Assembly: GCA_029215795.1 (NCBI GenBank)
Contig: JARDYH010000007.1
Location: forward strand, 74,535,763 to 74,599,762
DNA: 64,000 nt
From: Anniella stebbinsi
Lineage: Eukaryota; Chordata; Lepidosauria; Squamata; Anniellidae
Direction of reading: 5' to 3'
Numbering within the stretch: position 1 is the stretch's first letter; every line of letters begins with the position of its first letter. The notes under the pieces were generated by a model, which was given only the letters and a program-made list of their open reading frames with translations, did not search any database and was not told where the DNA came from. Both the position numbers and the translations under genes were made by a program. Shown in pieces: positions 52,352 through 61,300 of the stretch.

Positions 52352-55300
52352 GTAAGTCTGCACTTGCTCTTAGCCAAGATTGCTACATCTTTCTTGATTA
52401 TTTAGCTCTTAAGCAAGATTGCTACATCTTTCTTGAACGTTTAACAAGATATTCACTGAGCTGCTGAAATACGGCTGAATATTTTATGAGGTGCAGAATA
52501 TTTTCACAGGCCAGATGGTATGAAAACTTCCTTTGTTTATGTGGCTATTCTGTTTGTGATATCAAGAATCCCACAGCTATACTTTTGGGGATGTTTCAAT
52601 TGTCAATGCTTTTCCATTCAGTTAAAAAATGAAGACATTTGATTTCTCTTCATCTCTAAGGTGGACAATGTTTGGGCTTGTCAGAATTACTTCATTTTTT
52701 ATTAGAGCCCCAAGGTCCACTAATCAGAGTATTTGGGAGCAGAGCAGTGGAGTCTACTACCTACTGCACCCTATGAGCCAGACACAGTAGAGACAAGTAC
52801 AGATCTACTGCTGGGTTTCTATAGAGCAGGGCTTCTGACACATTGAATCAATATGGCCAATAGAACTACACAAAGATGCTGGTGAAAGGTGACTAAATAA
52901 TACTCAAATGTTTACAGGTAAGGAACATGGAGTCTAAGAGATAAAGCAACCTTCCCTAACCTCATGCTCTCCAGATGGTTGGGACTACAACTACCAACAG
53001 TCCTAACCAGCATAGCCAATGGTCAGGAATGCTGGGAGTGTTGGTCCAAAACATCTGAATGGCATCAAGTTGGGGAAGTCTGAGATCAACACTGCACACA
53101 AGGTTAACCTTAGCAGTGAGTCTTCAAACCTTCCATATGTTTTGCTGCTATAGACCAAGCTGAAAAAGCAGCTGCAACTGTTGAGCTCCAAGAAGTCAAA
53201 ATGGCAGCCCAATCATTTTCATGCTAGCTGGGAAATATGTCCCACTAAATTTGTCCCACAAATGAACAAAGCAATGGGCACAAATCAAAGGGATTGGGTT
53301 CATGAGACATCCTAAACCACGATGGGGAAGAAGTGACAACAGGACCAAATTATTCACCCCACCCTTTGGGGGCAGTTTCAGGGGACCGATGCTGGTGGTG
53401 GGGAAACCAAGCAAAGGCATGCTTTGCTCTTGGGATAAGGGTGGATTCAGGTAATGTTTGGTGGGATGAGAGGCCATTAAGACAAGGTAGCAGGAGGGGT
53501 TAAAGGTTCTTCTCTCTCTTTCTTACAAAAGTTTGCTGCCACTTGTATAAATGCCCCCAATGGTATCATATCACATCACAATGTAGCATCATTCCCAGAG
53601 GTACCTTTTTTTGAACCGCTGCCCCTGGGAATGATGCTATGACTTGCTGTAGCATTGCTCACCTTGAGGCATTTTATAGGGCTGAAGAATTGCAGGTTTG
53701 TCACTGCTTGAAGCAGTAGCAAATTTACGTCAACACAAACACACACAGAAAGAGAGATAAAGACAGAACATTGCCTCCTCATCTCAATGGTATGAGCCCT
53801 GCAGTGCTGGCATTAATGGTAGGCATGTTTGGGCATTTGCAAAGGGCCCATAATCCAGAAGGGGCTCACTGAGAAGAGCCATTGGACTTGCTCCTCCTCC
53901 TCCCCTCCCCCTCCTCCTCATTGCAAACCTGCTTGATCACCTACCAATCATTCTTTGCCAGACAATGGAGGTGGTGATAAGAAGCAGAGGTTTATGCCAT
54001 TGACTACTTGCTCACTGGCACCCTTTCCGGCAAGCATGAAAATGGTAGCAAAGATTGAAGTGTATCATTACCCCCCCACCCCCCCACCCCGGCCATGCTA
54101 ATAGTGGTTGCCGAAGGCCCTGATTGGAGAAGAGAAGGGAAAAGCATGTCATCCCCCCCCCCCCATTAGTTCTCCAATCGGAGCCTTTTCTATAATGTCC
54201 AGGAATGAAGCACTTTCCCCTTTACGACTCCGATTGGAGCAGTGGAGGAGGGAAGGAATTCATGACAGTTGGTCACCCTAAGCACTGACCCCTGGGGATC
54301 TACTGAACCTTACTTGAATTTTGTGCCCTCCCTGCAAAGGTGGCTGGAAAATACCCCAACCCTGCCTTTGTGGAGGGCAAATGCCTGTGTATGGGGAGGG
54401 GGGAGAGAAAATACCTTTGTGAAGACTAATGCTGTGTGGAATGGGGGGTGGGGGGTGGGGAGGGAGGAGAAAGAAAGCTCTTGCCCTGGAATTAAAATAT
54501 AAAAATCAATACCATGAAGTAATAACTTCTTACGTTTCTTTCTTTTGTTTTGAAATTAAATTTAGCTTCCATTGCTTGGCGGCGGCGGCAGTGTACGTAT
54601 TACAATTTTTCTGTGTATTGAGAGAATTGTCACAATTCCCCAAATGTGCTTGCACAATGCTGCAAAAATATTTGTTTTCCTAGTCCCAAAGTGAAAGCCG
54701 AATGTTTCCAGTTGCCAATAAGTCATGTTCGAAAGAGGCAGGGGGTTGGAGAAACATATTTGTCCATTTTTTCATTTAAAGTAACTGTTCATGCTTTTGT
54801 GAAACTCAGCTTTTTTTAAAAGCACTTTTCATTCAAGATTCCACACACCCATACACCTACACACGCACCCACACATTCTGGGCTTGTTCAGATGATAAAC
54901 TAAGCCATTGGTAGGCTACTAACCCATTTGCAGGAAATGGTTAGTGAGCGTGTTTAAACCATGGTTATGTAGCCATTATGGTTAGGAATAGTTCACATTA
55001 CATGCTAAGCAAAAATGTTTAGCTCAAAGTGCTTAAACACCATGGCTTAGCATATCATCTGAAATGGGGCTTTATCTAATACAATGGGGCTGAGAACTGA
55101 GGGAGGAGACCCACAGAGTGTGTTTTGCACATGGGCCCTTAAAAACCTGGAGCCCTCACTGCCACCCCGGTGGAGTTTTACTGAAAATTACTTGAATTTT
55201 GTGCCCTCCCTGCAAAGGTGGCTGGACAATACCCCACCCCCATCTTTGTGGAGGGCAAATGCCTGTGTGTGGTGTGGAGGGGGGGAGAAAGATCTGGCCT

Positions 55301-58300
55301 TAGTACTAAAAATATAAAAATCAAAAGCATGAAGTAATACCTTCTTCTGTTTCTCCTTTTCATTTGTATTTAAATTTAGGTTCCCGTGGTTGGCGGTGTA
55401 AGTATTACAAATCTTTTGTGTATTGAGAGAATTGCCCCAATTTCCAATGGGCTAGAACCACGCTGCAAAAATCTTTGTTTTCCCAGTCCCAAAGGGAAAA
55501 TTGAACTTTTCCAGTTGCAGATAAGCCATGTCCCAAAGAGGCAGGAGGATGGGGAAACATTTCTGTCCGGTCTTCCATTTAAAGAGGAAAGCAGCAATGA
55601 AAAGGGTTGTTGCAGGAGGAGATCCTGCCAGGGAGAAGGAAAAGGAAGCTGGAGGATGGGTGGGGGGTTGTTCCCGGTGGCAGAGAAGTCATGTCCCAAA
55701 GAGGCAGGAGGTTGGGGAAACATATTTGGCCAGTCTTCCATTTAAAGTCGCCATTCATGCTATTGTGCAACCCAGCTCATTTTGTAAAAGCACTTTTCAA
55801 TTCCACCCCCGTCACACGCATGTTAGATATCATACAGGGGAAAGTATTATTAACATGACATAACTCCAATGAGGCATGAATAACTGTTCAAGATTACAGA
55901 GGACTCAAAACCTGAAAATCTTTGAAATAGATGGTGATTCATGCAAGGCAAAACACGGGGCCTATTCAGACTACACTTCAGGCTCTGTTGTTAGTGAAAG
56001 TGTGGTTCTCTCTGGGGTTAGCACTAGCCACAAGCTATGCTGTCGCACACAATACTTTAAGCCATGGTTAGAGCCACTAACCCTGCTGCAGACGGTCTGA
56101 CTGTGGTTAGTGAGTGATCAGGGTTTAGCAAAATGCATCGCTCAAGACACCTGAAACCCTGCTGCTTAACCAAAAGCCTTAACCAGCAGGATTTGAGGTG
56201 TCCGCTGAACAGGCTCATTGAGAGTTACACAGACGTCACTACCGAAATTGGTAGTGAAAACCGCATATGTCCAGTTGCACAGAAGCCATGTTCCAAAGAA
56301 GCAGGAGGTTGGGGAACCATATTTGTCTGGTCGTCCATTTAAAGTGACTGTTCATGTATTGTGAAATTCAACTCATTTTGAAAAGCACTTTTCATTTTAG
56401 ATTCCATCCCCACACGCATATTTTATATAATACAGTGGGGCCGAGAACTGAGGGAGGAGACCCACTGCCCATGGGCCCTTAAAACCCTGGAGCCCTCACT
56501 GCCACCCTGGTGGAGTTTTATTGAGAATTACTTGAATTTTGTGCCATTCCTGCAAAGGTGGCTGGAAAATACCTTTGTGAAGACAAATGCCTGTGTGGTG
56601 TGTTGGGGGAGGGAGGGAGGAGAGAGAAAGAACTTGCCCTGGTACTAAAAAATATAAAATTCAAAAGCACAAAATAATAACTTCTGTTTCCTTGTTTTGT
56701 TTTGTATTTAAATTTAGTTACTTGGCGGGACCGGTGGGGTAAGCATTACAAATCTTCTGTGTAGTGAGAGAATTGTCCCATCCCCCCAAACATGCTTGCA
56801 AAATGCTGCAAAAAACTTCATTTTTATGGAGGTTTATGCCATTGACTACTTGCTCACTGGCACCCTTTCCGGCAAGCATGAAAATGGTAGCAAAGATTGA
56901 AGTGTATCGTTACCCTCCCACCCCCCACCCCGGCCATGCTAATAGTGGCTGCTGAAGGCCCTGATTGGAGAAGAGAAGGGAAAAGCATGTCATCCCCCCC
57001 CCATTAGTTCTCCAATCGGAGCCTTTTCTATAATGTCCAGGAATGAAGCACTTTCCCCTTTACGACTCCGATTGGAGCAGTGGAGGAGGGAAGGATGCGT
57101 CTCTGGAATTCATGACAGTTGGTCACCCTAAGCACTGACCCCTGGGGTTCTACTGAACCTTACTTGAATTTTGTGCCCTCCCTGCAAAGGTGGCTGGAAA
57201 ATACCCCAACCCTGCCTCTGTGGAGGGCAAATGCCTGTGTATGGGGAGGGGGGAGAGAAAATACCTTTGTAAATACTAATGCTGTGTGGAATGGGGGGTG
57301 GGGGGTGGGGAGGGAGGAGAAAGAAAGCTCTTGCCCTGGAATTAAAATATAAAAATCAATACCATGAAGTAATAACTTCTTACGTTTCTTTCTTTTGTTT
57401 TGAAATTAAATTTAGCTTCCATTGCTTGGCGGCGGCGGCGGGGTACGTATTGCAAATCTTCTGTGTATTGAGAGAATTGTCACAATGCCCCAAATGTGCT
57501 TGCACAATGCTGCAAAAATATTTGTTTTCCTAGTCCCAAAGTGAAAGCCGAATGTTTCCAGTTGCAAATAAGTCATGTTCGAAAGAGGCAGGAGGTTGGG
57601 GAAACATATTTGTCCATTTTTTCATTTAAAGTAACTGTTCATGCTTTTGTGAAACTCAGCTTATTTTTAAAAGCACTTTTCATTTCAGATTCCACACACC
57701 CATACACCCACACACCCGCCCACACATTCTGGGCTTGTTCAGATGATACACTAAGCCATGGGAAGGCCACTAACCCATTTGCAGGAAATGGTTAGTGAGC
57801 TTGTTTAAACCATGGTTATGTAGCCATTATGGTTAGGAATAGTTCACATTACATGCTAAGCAAAAATGTTTAGCTCAAAGTGTTTAATTAAACACCATGG
57901 CTTAGCATATTATCTGAACAGGGGCTTTATGTAATACAATGGGGCTGAGAACTGAGGGAGGAGACCCACTGAGGGTGTTTTGCACATGGGCCCTTAAAAA
58001 CCTGGAGCCCTCACTGCCCCCCCCGTGGGGTTTTACTGGGAATTACTTGAATTCTGTGCCCTTCCTGCAAAGGTGGCTGGACTATACCTTCGTGGAGACA
58101 AATGCCTGTGTGGAATGGGGGGAGGGAGGAGAGAGAAAGAACTTGCCCTGGTACTAAAAAAATTATAAAATTCAAAAGCACAAAGTAATAACTTCTGTTT
58201 CCTTGTTTTGTATTTAAATTTAGTTACTTGGCGGGACCAGTGGGGTAAGCATTACAAATCTTCTGTGTAGTGAGAGAATTGTCCCATTTACCCAAACGTG

Positions 58301-61300
58301 CTTGCACAATACTGAAAAAAAAAATCATTTTCCCAGTCCCAAAGTGAAAACTGAATCTTTCCAGTTGCAGATCAGTCATTTCCCGAAGAGGCAGGAGGGT
58401 GGGGAAACATTTCTGTCTGGTCTTCTATTTAAAGTGGCTGTGCATACTGTTTTGATGAAGAGGGAATTTCTCCAGGTGCTGCATGCATACAAATGACATC
58501 TGCTGAAATGCCCTTTTCAATACAACTGTTAAAGATACAGGAGCCCTGTCCTCCTTTCCATATGGTCACCCTATCTTGCTTATGGAAATTTTAGCCATGC
58601 CCTATTTGAGATCCAGAGAAAGCCAGCTTTTGGAATGAGGATGTAGATTGCAGTGGGTTAAATGCGGTGAACTACTATTGGGATTTTACCTAGGGTGACC
58701 ATATGGAAAGGAGGACGAGGCCCTCTTTTGTATCTGGGCACTCTAATATAGCTCCTGCAGCTTTACCTGCGGTGATCTTGAAAAATGAGAAAGTTATAGC
58801 ACTTCTTGGTTGCCTGGAAAATTGAATTTAGAAAAATTTCTTGCATGTAAATGCCTGCACCTATGTTTCTGAAATTTTGTACACATGAGTACCTACATGC
58901 CATCTGCAATGTGCCCAACTTTCTTGTGTGTATCTTGAAAACTAAAGAAGTTATAGACGTTTCTTGCTCATTTTTCAAAAATCCATAGCCACTACACGCT
59001 TGCACTTATGCTTATGAAATGTTGCACACATGAGTACCTATAGCCTATCTGCAATGTGCCCAAGTTTCATTTTTATATCTTTTAAAATAAAGAAGTTATA
59101 GCCCTTTCTTTCCCCCAATGCAAGTCTATGGGGAAAATGAGGCATCCGAATCTCGATTCGGAAATCCAACTCTCACTTTGGATCTGGATCTGAATCAGAT
59201 TGGGGGAGGTCCGAATCGATCTAAAGCAAATCGGGCCCGATTCGGACCAGACAGATCCAGATCCAAATCGGATCGGGGGGCGTGCACAGCCTTAATTAAA
59301 TAACTACATAAATAAATAAATCTTTGCTGAGCCTTTCTTGGGATTGATGAATAGTTCGGACTTTCAAATCTGAAATTAGGACAATTTCCCAATGTGTTTC
59401 ACAAACACAACAGGGCTGATTATCCCAAAGTAAAAACTCCACGATTTGCTGTTTTAGATAAGAAGCCTGAAAGGATAGGAGATTTGACATTATTATGTCC
59501 AATCTGCAAATGAAAGCGATGGAGTCACTCCTTATGCTATCATGCAGTTCAGCCAAAGGGGAAATGATGTTTTTATTTATTACATTTTTAGTTCACCCAA
59601 TAGCAAAGAGGTCTCTTCCTACAATCAAGGATTACAGTCCAAACCGGAATTCAACTTATGGGGTTATAATGCTTGTGCTCTATTAAGGGTGGGCATTATG
59701 ACCCATTGCGGCTTGAATTCCAAACTAGGGAATTATAAAATTCAGTGACATTGATATTCATATTTATGTTTGGTTGCACCCAGGTTTTTCCATCAGAGAG
59801 AGGAAGGGCTCCACTTGTGGAAAGTTCTTCTTCCCAAATTTTGGAGGATGCCCTCTTCCCCCCGACACCATTGCTCACTGCATTCAGCAGGGTCTCCTGA
59901 CTCTCTGTGCATGACTTTCAAGGGACATGAGGGGCTTCTATGGGCTAAATCCAGCCTGCCTAGAGTTCCAGGGCAGCCCTCCATGGGTTTCAAGCAATGT
60001 GCACATTCATGGAGCAGTGTCACTCATGAACAGGAGTAGCAATAATGAGAAGTGTGGACCTCATAATGATGCACCCTCTGACACCCTGTGAATATATTGT
60101 GAAGTAAAAAATTAAGAACAAGAACTGACTGTACACTTCTATTCTGTAGCTTACTGGGGTCCTTGCAAACTTACCGCCTGGGGTGAGTATTGCTATTTAT
60201 TTTGCACACGTGCTCCTCCAATTCATCTTCCCCTTTCAACGATAAAAATCTGTTAAGGAGGAAAGGACACAATCTCTGCATGTTGCCTTTTGATAGAAAG
60301 CACTGGGAGTCATCGCTCAGGAAGCACCCTTTCTCACAGAGCCTAAGAGATGGTGGGATTCACACTAGGCCATGGCACCAGAGTTTTGATCTTGGGTTTG
60401 TGTCCTGTCCATGAGCATTCTGAACATTGTTGTGCTGAAACGGATAATCCACGGAAACGGAAATATCTGTGAACAGCGGGGGGTGCGTGGTTGGGGCTGG
60501 CGTTGAGTGGACTAATAGTCAATCCAACATTTGACTGATACAGCCCCCACTCCTCTCCCCACCCTCCCTCCTCCCTCGGTCCCCCCAGTTCTATCCCAGC
60601 AGCCTCTGCAAGTTGCACCAGTTATAGCAGAGTGTCAGCCGCCGCTTTGGTCGCTCTTGTCGCCTGCCTCTATGAGCTTGTGTTTTAACCCATTCACCAC
60701 ATGCCATTAACACCCTCACCCCTCCACACAACACTTTAAACAAAGGGCTTCAAGCTAAACAACTTGCAAGCCAGTTGTTTCTCTCAGTTGCTTATTTGGG
60801 TGGAAAAGCATACCGTCAGTAGTCTGTGAGCGGCGTGTTACCCTCCACACAACACAAGGGCTCAATTCGGACGACATGATAGTCAATGGTGGGGTAATAA
60901 TCAACTTTACAGTTGTTCATCTAGGGGGTACTCCCCACACAACATGGTAATAAATAATCAACTGTGGTGTGGATTAGGATCAACACTGAGTTGACTATGG
61001 CAGCATTCGGATGACACAATAGTAAAAACAACTGACGATTGTTTCCCCCACCCCAGTTGTTTATTGTGTCGTCCGAATTGAGCCATTAAGTAACACAACT
61101 AACGATTGTTTCCACCCCCCTCAGTTGCTTAATGTGTTGTCTGAATGCAGCCAGTGTGTTTAAACAGTGGTTATGTAGCCACCATGGTTAGGAATGGTTC
61201 ACACAATACAATAAGCCATAATGTTTAACTCTAAATGCTTAACCATCATGGTTTACCATGTTGTCTGAACAGGACCAATATCTTTCCATCTTCATATTCT

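Larger units (their letters stand above)
53991..55200 (+). repeat. Gene C exon-module duplication, copy 1
   Basis: Nearly identical to 56833-58060 (offset 2842 rising to about 2855). Holds the LPLLGGGGS exon and a MITE. Confidence 0.85.
56833..58060 (+). repeat. Gene C exon-module duplication, copy 2
   Basis: Partner of 53991-55200, with the LPLLGGGGG exon. Confidence 0.85.
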
